The notes under the pieces: generated by a model
What the model was told of the DNA's origin: nothing
Databases searched by the model: none
The model's input: the letters and a program-made list of their open reading frames with translations, nothing else
Program-made: the position numbers and the translations under genes
Origin: Alviniconcha marisindica
Taxonomy: Eukaryota; Mollusca; Gastropoda; Provannidae
Direction of reading: 5' to 3'
DNA length: 64,000 nucleotides
Assembly: GCA_018857735.1 (NCBI GenBank)
Contig: JABMCL010001460.1
Coordinates: forward strand, 62,001-126,000
Part shown: one piece after another, positions 1 to 10,887 of the stretch
Layout: each line of letters begins with the position of its first letter
Numbering within the stretch: position 1 is the first letter of the stretch

Positions 1-1254
1 GGGGGATTGAATCATCCAGTTGCTGTGTTGTTGTAGTGGTTGCTGTGTCTGTGTGTCCACCATGTACTTTGCAGTGTCCAGCAGTCCCAGCATTCAGCTT
101 CACATTCCGGGTGTGCAGAACTTCTTTTTGTTGTTTTTTTGCAAACATTCTTTCTCATTAGAGGAATTTGTTGAATGCAACAAGAGCAACATTCCTGCTC
201 GCACAGTTTTCAAGGAGCATTTGAACATATCTAAATGCTATTTTGCCGAATTATTTTGATCTCTGCAATGAGATTTTTGGGGTCAAATATTTTGTACCTC
301 CCCCCCCCCCCCCCCCCCTCCCCTCAGGTGCGAGTAAGACTGTGATTTGTTTAATTCCTTTATACTTTTAAATCTCATTTCTAATGAAAGGAAGGGGGTG
401 GGGGGGGGGGGGGGGAAATTAGACAGTACTGATTCAAAGGTGGAAAGAACAATCATGGTGGTGCAGGACTAAGTGTTTTTCTGTTACCGTGAATGCAGTG
501 TACTGCATCAGCACCACCACAGCATAGCCAACATGGGGTCTTAAGTGCTGAAATTCTAATTTTGTTCTGAATCGATTGTCATACTACATGCACTGCATGG
601 CATTTTGCCTGACTGTATAAGGTCAACAGGTCAATTTTTGCTTTAAAAAAAAAGTCACACTTTTCTTCATATTTGATTTGATATATATGTATTTGATATG
701 TGCATGTTATGTATTCTGTTAATCACTGGCAAAATATTGGTGGTGTATGGTCAAGTTTGTTAAGGATGTAATGCAGCTGTAAACTGGTATGTTCATTATG
801 GTGAGAAAGGTTTTGTTTGTGCAAATTAAAAAAAATAATCAAGATGAAGCATGCTTTTCATGAATCACAAACCGTCCTTGTAATTCAAGTTGTTTTGTGC
901 AGTCTGCACTTTTGGCAAAACAGATGGCACTTGCCTCTATTTAACATCAGTGCCTATCATCTTCCTTCATGCATTTCTGATCTGGCAGCTTGTCGCCTTT
1001 GCTTGCACACTTTCTTAAATGTACTTGAACTATTCTCGACAGAATGACAGACTAACTTCTATATGTATATATAGCACCACTCGTGATCAAGTTTACCTCT
1101 CTCAGACTGGTTGTATGCTCATGATCCAAAGCCTGTTTGTTGTCCTTTGCCAAGTCTGCATTGAGCATCTCCGCCCAAGATGTTTTTGTATGGGACTGTG
1201 AACCAAAGGGTTGTGACGGTAAAGTTCCTCGAAAAGTGTGAAACCAGTGTGCCA
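1..1254. other. Non-coding stretch, no gene recognised
   Basis: No conserved reading frame is visible; open frames are short and overlap on both strands. It contains a run of 19 C at 300-318 and 16 G at 400-415, and is otherwise AT-rich. It may be part of a long 3' UTR or the downstream flank of a plus-strand gene that begins before the window, since an AATAAA occurs at 5470-5475. This is inference only. Confidence 0.4.
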
Positions 1255-2510
1255 TGGATATGCACCCACAGAACCACAGAAGACGGACCCTGGAAGTCTT
1301 TCAGACTGTACATGGCGCTTGTCTCAGAGACGCACCCACAGACGACAGACACCTGTGGACATTTAGCAGACGGTACAGTGTGTGGCGCTTGTCTCAGAGA
1401 CACACCCACAGAAGACAGACACCTGAGGATGTCTAACAGACAGTGTGTGGCACTTGTCTCAGAGATGCACCCATGGAAGACAGACACCTGTGGATGTCTA
1501 GCAGACAGTGTGTGACAGTTGTCTCAGAGACGCACACATGGAAGACAGACACCTGCAGATGTTTAGCAGACAGTGCGTGGCATTTGTCTCAGAGACGCAC
1601 ACTGGAAGACAGACACCTGTGGATGTTTAGCAGACACTATGTGGCGCTTGTCTCAGAGACACACCCACAGAAGACAGACACCTGTGGATGTTTAGCAGAC
1701 GGTATGTGGCGCTTGTCTCAGAGACGCACCCACGGAACAGACACCTGCGGATGTTTAGCAGACGGTATGTGGCGCTTGTCTCAGAGACGCACCCACGGAA
1801 GACGGACACCTGAGGATGTTTAGCAGTGTGTGGCGCTTGTCTTGGAGACACACACACATGGAAGACAGACATCTGTGGACGTTTAGCAGACAGTGTGTGG
1901 CACTTGTCTCAGAGACGCACACACGGAAGACAGACACCTGTGGACTTTTAGCAGACAGTGTGTGGCGCTTATATCAGAGACACACCCACAGAAGACAGAC
2001 ACCTGTGGATGTTTAGCAGACGGTGCGTGGCACTTGTCTCAGAGATGCACCCACGGAAGACAGACACCTGTGGATTTTTATCAGACAGTGCGTGGCGCTT
2101 GTCTCAGAGACGCACCCACGGAAGACGGACACCTGTGGACGTCTAGCAGATGGTATGTGGCGCTTGTCTCAGAGATGCACCCACAGAAGACAGACACCTG
2201 TGGATGTTTGGCAGACAGTGCGTGGCACTTGTCCTGAGACAAGATGCACCCACGAAAGACAGACACCTGTGGATGTTTAGCAGACAGTGCGTGGTGCTTG
2301 TCTCAGAGAGGCACCCATGGAAGACAGACACCTGTGGATGTTTAGCAGACAGTGCGTGGCACTTGTCCTGAGACAAGATGCACCCACGAAAGACAGACAC
2401 CTGTGGATGTTTAGCAGACAGTGCGTGGTGCTTGTCTCAGAGAGGCACCCATGGAAGACAGACACCTGTGGATGTTTAGCAGACAGTGCGTGGTGCTTGT
2501 CTCACAAGCT
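1255..2510. repeat. 65-bp minisatellite, about 18 copies
   Basis: Tandem units of about 65 bp carry the recurring blocks CACCTGTGGATGTTTAGCAG, GTGGCGCTTGTCTCAGAGAC and GCACCCACGGAAGAC. Copies differ by scattered substitutions. A longer variant with an inserted TCCTGAGACAAGATG alternates with the standard unit near the right end, giving a 134-bp dimer present twice (starting at about 2211 and 2345). Long open frames on both strands come from the periodicity and are not treated as genes. Confidence 0.95.
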
Positions 2511-2514
2511 TGTG

Positions 2515-3369
2515 GGGGTGTTGGTCAATGTGGGCCTGTGCCGTTTTGTGATTCTGAGCCAGCTGCCCAGGATGAAGGCGTATGTAACTCGCTCTTCATC
2601 TGCTGTATGGTTACCTCTGCATCCTCTCCCTTTGGGTTGGGGCAGCACTTTGTTAGCACTCGTTTTCGTGGGGAACATACTGAAACTATGAGCTCTTGTT
2701 TCCATTCTCATTTTTTCTTCGTGAAAAGGAAGTTGTTTCGGGTTAAGTAAGCTTTCAGTTTCAAGTTAAAAAAATAAATCATGATTTAAATGTGTCTGCC
2801 CTCTGGTACACAGAACTTCATCTCTTAGTCTTGTATGTTATGAGTTGTGATGATGTTAGCAAAGATGCAGATAGTGCATCTGTATGCACCTTCAAACATT
2901 CAATTCTTGCTTCATTCCTGAACATTGCAGCACAAAACAAACACCGAGTTGACACAGCTGTGAAGTGGTCATGCATGGTACTGAAATCCTTGGTGTATCT
3001 GCTATCAGTTTTGTTCGATATCATTCCTCCCAGGATTGGGAATAAGGTACATTGGATCACAAGTTCAGTGGCCCAACTAAGTGTTACGTTTTTTATGCAT
3101 GTCTTTATAGAACCTGTATTTTTTGATACAGACGTTTTTGTTGTTGTTGAGAGGTGCTTGACAATTTCTTCTGTTTTGTTTGTGGTTGTTGATGAGCAAA
3201 TCATGTTTGTATGGTGTGTTTTTTCCACATCAGAAGTGAGCTGCTTGCAGTGAAACTGGTCATTGACCGAGATGGTGTCCCTCATGGACATGGTGACCGT
3301 GTGTGTTGTGCAGACACCACAGAGACCAGCTTGTGTACAGCTAGGATTTTGTGTAAATGTTGAACTGTT
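2515..3369. other. Non-coding stretch with open frames on both strands
   Basis: The interval 2792-3291 is open for about 150 codons on both strands at once. Neither translation resembles a known domain, and both are rich in hydrophobic or Ser/Thr residues as expected from skewed composition. No splice or promoter logic supports a gene. Confidence 0.35.
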
Positions 3370-3658
3370 ATCTCTGACATCTTTCCCACCAGTCTGATTA
3401 ACCTTCCCAGTTGTGGGACATTATGGACCCATAAGCAAATGAAATTGCACGTATATCTTTATTATTATTTTTAATTACACTGTTCTCTTGAAATTGCAGA
3501 TATTCATGGGTGTCATACCCATGAATATCTGCAATTTCAAGAGAACAGTGTAATTAAAAATAATAATAAAGATATACGTGCAATTTCATTTGCTTATGGG
3601 TCCATAATGTCCCACAACTGGGAAGGTTAATCAGACTGGTGGGAAAGATGTCAGAGAT
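3370..3658. repeat. Perfect 142-bp inverted repeat with 5-nt loop
   Basis: The left arm 3370-3511 and right arm 3517-3658 are exact reverse complements by direct comparison, separated only by GTCAT at 3512-3516. Homology ends sharply at both outer edges. A 142-bp arm with no mismatch implies a very recent inverted duplication, active gene conversion, or a foldback artefact of sequencing or assembly. No transposase or terminal target duplication is apparent. Confidence 0.95.
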
Positions 3659-4199
3659 GTGCACATGCAGACTTTTGTCCCTCTCCACTTATGTACATTA
3701 ATTTTTTAATTTTTTTAAGTGTAATATTGAGCTCACAGTTTCTGCATCATGGGTCAGAGCTGATCCATACTCTTTATAGAGGCAGAAACACAATTATCCC
3801 ATATCACAATGCATGGGTCCAAAATGCCCCACAACGTTAAAACTGTGCATTCCAAAGTGATGTACTGTGTGAGCGTCAATATAATTATATGCCTGTTTCC
3901 TTTGATTCGGACCAAACCACTGCTGATCTTTTCCCTCACTAGTTCATTTCCATGTGTATCACAGCTAGGCGCTTTCCCTGAGGGTGGCCTGTGCTCCACT
4001 GGGGCGAAGAAAGTGAGGTAATGCAAGCCTGGCCTTATGGTTACGAGGGCTAGCACTAGTTACAGCCAGCACTAGTTACGGTCATGACAGAAATGTTCAG
4101 AGCACAGGGACATTGCCAGTGAACAAATTTAAACTTGGTTTTATGATGAAAAAAGAAAATGAAAAAAGAGTTAAAGAGTTCTTCGCCCACATCACACCC
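3659..4199. other. Non-coding stretch
   Basis: No gene signal is visible. It contains a short direct duplication near 4050-4082 (GCACTAGTTAC twice) and A-rich sequence at 4148-4170. Confidence 0.35.
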
Positions 4200-4535
4200 T
4201 GGCGTGGCCTACACACTGTGTGGGTCTTAAACAGCAACTAGTTCGCTATTTCCCAGACCAGTGGAGCAGATTTGCTGCATCACATGCTGTTAAGGCCTAC
4301 ACACTGTTGGGTCCTTAAACAGCAACTAGTTCGCTGTTTCCCAAGCCAGGGGAGCAGATTTACCCATGTCAAGTGCTGGTATGGCCTACACTGTGTGGGT
4401 CTTAAACAGCAATTAGTTCGCTATTTCCCAGACCAGTGGAGCAGATTTGCCACATCACGTGCTGTTAAGGCCTACACACTGTTGGGTCCTTAAACAGCAA
4501 CTAGTTTGTTATTTGCCAGGCCAGGGGAGCAGAAA
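4200..4535. repeat. Four-copy 86-89 bp tandem repeat with higher-order structure
   Basis: Four units start near 4203, 4292, 4381 and 4467, each with GGCCTACAC, CTTAAACAGCAACTAGTT and a GGGGAGCAG/GTGGAGCAG end. Units 1 and 3 share CCAGACCAGTGGAGCAG, while units 2 and 4 share GTTGGGTCCTTAAACAG. The array is therefore a duplicated dimer of about 175 bp (ABAB), not four equal monomers. Confidence 0.85.
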
Positions 4536-5890
4536 AAGCCAGCACTGAGACACAAGTTTCATTAGCATGGTAAGCTGATGAGAACTGACGAGGGTCATCA
4601 CTTCCCATGGGTACAGCATGCTGCGCACGAACGTCCCCAAAGCAGAGGACCCCAACATGGGGTTCATACCTTGAATATTTCCTCGTAAAAATTCAGGATA
4701 TTATGCCAAAAATTATACAGTTACACTTTGGTTTCCCCAACTCCAAGACCATTTTCCAGGACCAAGTTACTGCTCAGTTACACACACGGTTGGAATACTT
4801 TCACCTGAAACCATGTTGTTTTAATCTGATACAACAGTTGTGATTGACTAGGTGATAAACATGAAGTAAGTGCCAGACTTGCCAAATAACTGGTTTGCGA
4901 TCAATTTGTACCACAGCACCAGCTGGAAATGTTACAAATATAGCATAGCAAAATGTTTGGTGTTTTGCAAGGGTCTGCAAAGGGTCTGCTTTTGGTGCCA
5001 CGGTGCAAGTTGATCATGAGAAGTTAGTATGTTAGTTTTAGTGAAGTAAGGGGGAAAAGGAAAATATTACTCCTGTAGAATCGGGTATTTTACATCTTAA
5101 GCAAGGCCAGGGATAATGTTAAGAGTCTAGGAGCTTGGGGTTGGAGGGGGGGAGGGGGGGGGGGGTCAGAATTTTAAAAACTCTGGAAGTTTGTTTTCAT
5201 ACACAACTCTGGAAGTTTGTTTTCATACACAGGCAAATAATAGCACTCAAGTGCCCTTGTTAGTTCTGCTCGTGCACTCTGGGCCTCATACCATTAAAGA
5301 TTTGTTTCCATAATTCTACAAAATTTGCAGTGCTGTCTTGTTTACGTGTATTTTAATCATCTTAATGTGTTGCTGTACTATTGTGTATCACATTTGTAAT
5401 CTTTTTTTTAATTTTTAACTTGGCACTTCTCCCTTGAACACTGTGCAACTTTGCTCACTTTGTATTTTGAATAAATATGCATTCCTGAATGATACGTGTG
5501 TGTGTGTGTGTGCGTGCGAGAGGCAGGCCATATTGCACTGTTAAACTATACGCAATGAGCATTCACATTGTTACACAAAAGAACTTCTGCTCTTGCACAA
5601 ATTACTAAGTGGAAAGTAAAACAAACTCACTGATATAATTACAGGCTTAAAAAAGCTTAAGCAGTCAGAAGTTTTGGGGGGTTAAATCCTTACTAAAGCC
5701 ATTGCCAAGTGCTGCTGACTACTTGAACTCAAAGTTTCTTTGGAGGTTTGCAAAGTCCCTAAACTGGATTGTTGACTAAGAAGAATATGCGTCCTCTTGT
5801 GCAACTGATTTTATTTTCGCCAAACATCAGAGATATAGTACATAATGCCCATCATTACATACACTGATTGTGTTCTGTGTTTCCATGTTC
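4536..5890. other. Non-coding flank with a possible plus-strand poly(A) signal
   Basis: No coding exon is recognised. AATAAA at 5470-5475 is followed by a GT-rich tract (5496-5512), a plausible 3' end for an upstream plus-strand gene. A 27-bp tandem duplication (CTCTGGAAGTTTGTTTTCAT...) sits at about 5182-5232, and a G-rich run at about 5147-5164. Confidence 0.35.
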
Positions 5891-5894
5891 TAGC

Positions 5895-6152
5895 CTTATG
5901 TGCTCTTTTAACAGGGGTAATATTGAAGGGATAACTCTTCAAAAATTTGTGTCTGATGTTTCTGTATGTATGTTTTATGTTTGCAAAGTGTTTTGTAGAT
6001 TGACTTGACAGAGGGTTGATATGTATATATATATCATTATATGTGAGAAGAGTTTAGAAATATGTATTTGCTTATGACCTGAGTTTGACTGTCCTGAGGT
6101 GACCCTGTGTGGTTGACAGGACATTAAAATCCAGTTACTACTACTACTACCA
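5895..6152 (+). repeat. Dispersed SINE-like repeat, copy 1
   Basis: This segment aligns by eye with 22590-22860 over about 250 bp: both contain TATTGAAGGGA, TCTGATGT, GAGAAGAGTTT, GAGGTGAC/AAGGTGAC and the end block GACAGGACATTAAAATCCA followed by a short ACT/AACT repeat. The end block alone recurs at least five more times in the window, mostly inverted. The short simple-repeat tail suggests a LINE-mobilised SINE. Confidence 0.65.
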
Positions 6153-6581
6153 GTCATGCTAATCCTCAGTCACACAACTCGATTTTCTAAATTCAACATA
6201 AAACCAATAAGGCATGGTTTAATTCTTATTTTATTTGTTTCATTCTGAGCTCTTCTACTTGTACAGATGTAATGAAATTGGGGTTTAAACCCAGAGCACA
6301 TTGTCTTAGCCATGCCACCACCCTGCTTCGCACGACCAGAGATAGAAAAGCGACTATGCAAAACATGGCACTTGGCAGGTTTGTCTTGATGCACAACACT
6401 GCATCTTAGACTCTAAAGCATTCAACATCACATGTACCTTTCTTAAATCTGTTGTTTAAAGTGGAAAGTCAGATTGTAGCTTCAAAAATGAGAGTACAAT
6501 TTACAGATGTGTCAACAAATTTTAATTTGAACAAGTCCATACACCCACTCACAACTAACACCACCACATCAACATGCATAC

Positions 6582-6587
6582 TTTATT
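6582..6587 (-). terminator. HSPBP1: HSPBP1 polyadenylation signal
   Basis: TTTATT on the plus strand reads AATAAA on the coding strand, 85 nt downstream of the HSPBP1 stop codon. The spacing suits a short 3' UTR. Confidence 0.55.
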
Positions 6588-6671
6588 CTCTTTCTCAGTA
6601 TCGTTTACATGCCTTATTCACTTTCTCACTATTGTTTACACACCTGCATGCACACACATACACACACACAC

Positions 6672-6761
6672 TCACACATACGCAGCATTCCCGACACAGC
6701 ACAAGTGTGGAGCAGAAAGACTGATGATCTGGAGAAGCTCCTGTGCATACTGCATCTCCTC
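6672..6761 (-). CDS. HSPBP1: HSPBP1 terminal coding exon
   Basis: After TGTCTGTTTCAG| the exon reads EEMQYAQELLQIISLSAPHL and ends AAYV-stop, 30 codons including the stop. The EE...ELL pattern matches the family's C-terminal helix. The stop lies at the edge of a (CA)n microsatellite (6652-6680), so the last residues are probably recently acquired from repeat sequence. Confidence 0.65.
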   Translation of the reverse strand, partial: EEMQYAQELLQIISLSAPHLCCVGNAAYV

Positions 6762-9700
6762 CTGAAACAGACACATCACCAAAACTGGTAAACAATATGA
6801 ACAGCATTCACGCTTCCTAAGCAAATCTTTCCCCACACAGTGAGGGGCTGGAATGAGCTTCAGTCTCCCTCCCTTGGCACCTTCATTTCGAGAGTGTCAT
6901 CATATCCACAGTATGGACCCCCTCCCACCACCTCCACCCCTTCCCACCAACACAGTGTTTTTTCCCCTTTGCTGTGCAGACCCCCCAAAATGACAGTAAT
7001 AGAATACTGACTGACAGTCACTAACAGAAGATAGAGAAGAAGCAAAAACAGTGTAAAGGTCTCCTGACGCAAACGTAACAAGAACTGGCAAACAATATGA
7101 ACAGCTTTCATGTGTCCTAAGCAAACAAAGGGTGTAAATGTTGCCACTGAAAGCAATTTCAGCAGCTGTGAATGTCATCCAAATTTGGGCAAACCCCCCC
7201 AATGTTTCTGGGGGTGGGGGTGGGGGTTAAGTTTGTTCCGGTGGAGAAAAAACAAACAGAAGGAAGACACACAAAATGTCCAGGTTTGTTTCTTTTGCTC
7301 TCTAACTCACATGTGAATGTGCTGCTGGAAATATGTCTTAATCCAACAAACATCATGATAACTTGTGAGCAAGCGGAGAAGAGAGCAAAAGGTAAACCAG
7401 TTAGTAACTGGATCTTAACATCTTGTCAACTGCACAGTGTCACCTCAGGACGAAACAGAAAGATGAGAACACGACCAAGGAGACGAAAACATAAAAGGCC
7501 AATGACTTGCATTGTTTTCCTCTTTGCCTTGTAGAAACTGTATCCTCTGCTGCAGAAACTGCTTTGTCTTGAGTTCGGGTTTTGCCAGCGCCTGTTGTGT
7601 GGGTGGGTGCTCCTTGGCCAAACACAGCAAAGCCGCCATGACTTGTTCGTGCGTCTGCTCATGCTCGTTTTTCAGCTCCTGCAGCAGTAGCTCAGGAATG
7701 CCCAGCTCACACACTGTGTCTGGTACAACAAAAACAACAGCAACAACTCAGGAATGCCCAGCTCACACACTGTTTGGTATAACAGAAACAACTCAGGAAT
7801 GCCCAGTTCACACACTGTGTCTGGTACAACAAAAACAACAGCAACAACTCAGGAATGCTCACACGCTGTCTGGTACAACAAAAACAACTTAGGAATGCCC
7901 AGCTCACAAGCTGTGCCTGGTACAACAAAAACAATTCAGGAATGCCCAGCTCACATACTGCCTCTGGTACAACAAAAACAACAGCAACAACTCAGGAATG
8001 CTCAGCTCACACACTGTGTCTGGTACAACAAAAACAACAGCAACAACTCAGGAATGCCCAGCTCACACACTGCATCTGGTACAGCAAAAACAACTCAGGA
8101 ATGCCCAGCTCGCACACTGCATCTGGTACAACAAAAACAACAGCAACAACTCAGGAATGCCCAGCTCACACACTGCATCTGGTACAACAGCAACAACTCA
8201 GGAATGCCCAGCTCACACACTGCATCTGGTACAACAAAAACAACAGCAACAACTCAGGAATGCCCAGCTCACATACTGCCTCTGGTACAACAAAAACAAC
8301 AGCAACAACTCTGGAATGCCCAGCTCACACACTGCATCTGGTACAACAAAAACAACAGCAACAACTCAGGAATGCTCACACGCTGCATCTGGTGCAACAA
8401 AAACAACAGCAACAACTCAGGAATGCCCAGCTCACACACTGCCTCACAACACAACAAAAACAAAAACAAAAAACAGTAACAACCCCCCCCCCCCCCCCCC
8501 AAAAAAAACAACCCCCACACCTTTGAATGGTCATGTGTAATGGCATGTGTTCACAGATGACAAAAGATTTCAGCTGCCACCAAGGGAGGTAAATTAGAAC
8601 CATCTGAATGCTGAATCAGACCCTAATTATCATGTGTTCCAATACAAGTCAACACAATGAGGTACCACAGAGTGGTCAGAGTGAAGCTTGGGAGGAAAGA
8701 GGCTTAGAGCTCAGTTGCAGAACTGGACAACAACATGCAAATTATCAGCAAGACTACCTTTAGCAAAATGACAATCTCTCATACAGTTGGTCAGCACAAC
8801 AGTAGAGCAATAAAATTTAAAATTTTTTTTTAAAGGAGTGATGGTGGTGGGGGGAGATGAAAGTTGTCTTATTTCAGCCCAGATAAATGAACTGGTGATT
8901 TGAAGTTAGACTGACTGAAAAGATTTTTACTGAATACATGTTAAAAAAGAAAGCAAAAAAAAGCCTATTTCATATGTGAGCAAGTGCTCTTTGTATATGT
9001 TTTAACGATAATCCCGCCCCAGTTATCAGATCCATGCAATTTCATTACTGTACTGTTAGTAACCCGGGAACTGGAGCAGACAACGCTTTTGTTTTGAAGC
9101 GCTGCGTATAGTGTAACGCCACATGGCCTTCACTGACAGCCGACCGGCGATAGCCACCAGTGCGCGCCATTTTCAAATCTGTTTTCTTCCTTAATATTTT
9201 GACCGCTTGTTTGTTTACCTACTCTTTGTTCACCTAGTCCTTTTATGCACTAAGCCATGTGTAATATAATTTGGCATCTTAGAATGTTTATCCAACGTTT
9301 ATTTAGACGCAGGATCGAGCTTAATCAGTAGCCGATGCCTTTCTAGCTCCATTCTTTTTATAGCTGTCATCTGCACGGCGCATTCTCTGTTTAGTACTAG
9401 TGAATAGTAGTGAATCGCTGTTTTGACTCGATTAAAATAATTCTGTGTCGATCAATGCTTTGTCGTATCGTATTTTGCTTAGCTGGCTTCATGTTTAGTG
9501 TTTATTTTGGGTTGAAATTAACTTATTAGGTATTGTGTACTGTAGAAGCTAAGTTGTATTCATAGACTACTTGACATCACTTTATCAGCGATGCTGCGAC
9601 TAAGATAACGTGCCCCAGGCGAAAGTTCGCACCGATTGTTTTAGTGCTAGTCTTTGAGTGTGTCTTGCTTCTCTTACAGAACGTTGCATTATAATTGTTA

Positions 9701-10842
9701 TGTACCATGTTAACCATGGGAGCGTGAACTTTATTCTGATGTGAGTTTTTAGTAACATTAATATTTTGTCCATTGTGTTAGTTGTGATTTAGTTGTCTAA
9801 ATCGTTTATAGACAGGCGCAAGCCACGCTTCCCACTCTTGTTGTAAATTAAATAAGTCATGTGTGTACATTTTGTTTATAAGGTTTAAAAGATTGTAACT
9901 GTAGCTTTTATTTGATGTTTTTCATGTTTTAATCAGTTTAGATATTGTAGAGGAAACTGTATTTGTGCGGGCCAAGGAAACACAATTGTCAGCCATTCTG
10001 TGGTCCAGAGGGCCGATTTGATTGTAGCAATAGTGTGTGTTCCTTGCGGCCCGCGCCGTTCTCTTATCTATGCGTGCGAGTGAGGATTTTGGGTGTGCTG
10101 AAAATTGTCTGCTGCTGTAGAATAAAACCTGATTGCTGCCGTCCGCCTGCTGTGGTCTCCATTTTTACTGACTCCACTGCTTGTGTCCTGTCCTTCTACG
10201 CTCCACCACAGCATTACACATGCATACTGTTACTATACAATGTATGTACAATGCAAACAAAAAGCTGACAGACTGAAAAGATTTTACTGAATGCATGTTA
10301 AAAAAAGAAAAGAAAAAAGAGAAGAAAAAAAGAAGCCTATTCCATGCATACTGTACTATGTATCACTGCAAGCAAAAAGCAAGACTATGACAATAGTTTT
10401 GGAAGTTCAATGAGAGCAGATTTACTTTTTTGGCATCATGCACTCCAGATGGCTGGAGAACAGTCCAAACACACAACCTCTTTCTTACCTTTGTGTTTTG
10501 GATTCTTTTCACACATGACCAGGAGAAAGAAGGCAACCTTCACCACACGCTTGAATGGCCCTTGGGCCTGCAGGACCCTTTTCAACACGCCAAATCCATT
10601 GTGAGCCACAAACTGTTGTTCCACTGCCTCTAAACTGCAGTCACGCACCAAACCTGCCCCAAAAACAAAAACAAACAAACAAAATAATGGACATTTGTAA
10701 AGCGCCTACCCTGCGGCTCAAAGCACATAACGCACATAACACACATAATGTCCACCAAGATGGAAAACATTAACAGCAATTTAACAAAAAGCTAACACAT
10801 AATGTAGACATCAACATGGGTTCAAGCATAAATATGTAAAAG

Positions 10843-10887
<45 letters not shown>

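Noticed and set aside
1180..2691. Long overlapping open frames on both strands across the 65-bp array
   Set aside because: They follow the tandem period, shift with indels and have no gene context.
2792..3291. 150-codon open frames on both strands
   Set aside because: No domain, no splice or promoter support; likely chance in a stop-poor segment.
7707..8540. Repetitive Cys/Phe-rich and Gln/Asn-rich frames of 180-241 codons
   Set aside because: Products of the HSPBP1 acceptor minisatellite.
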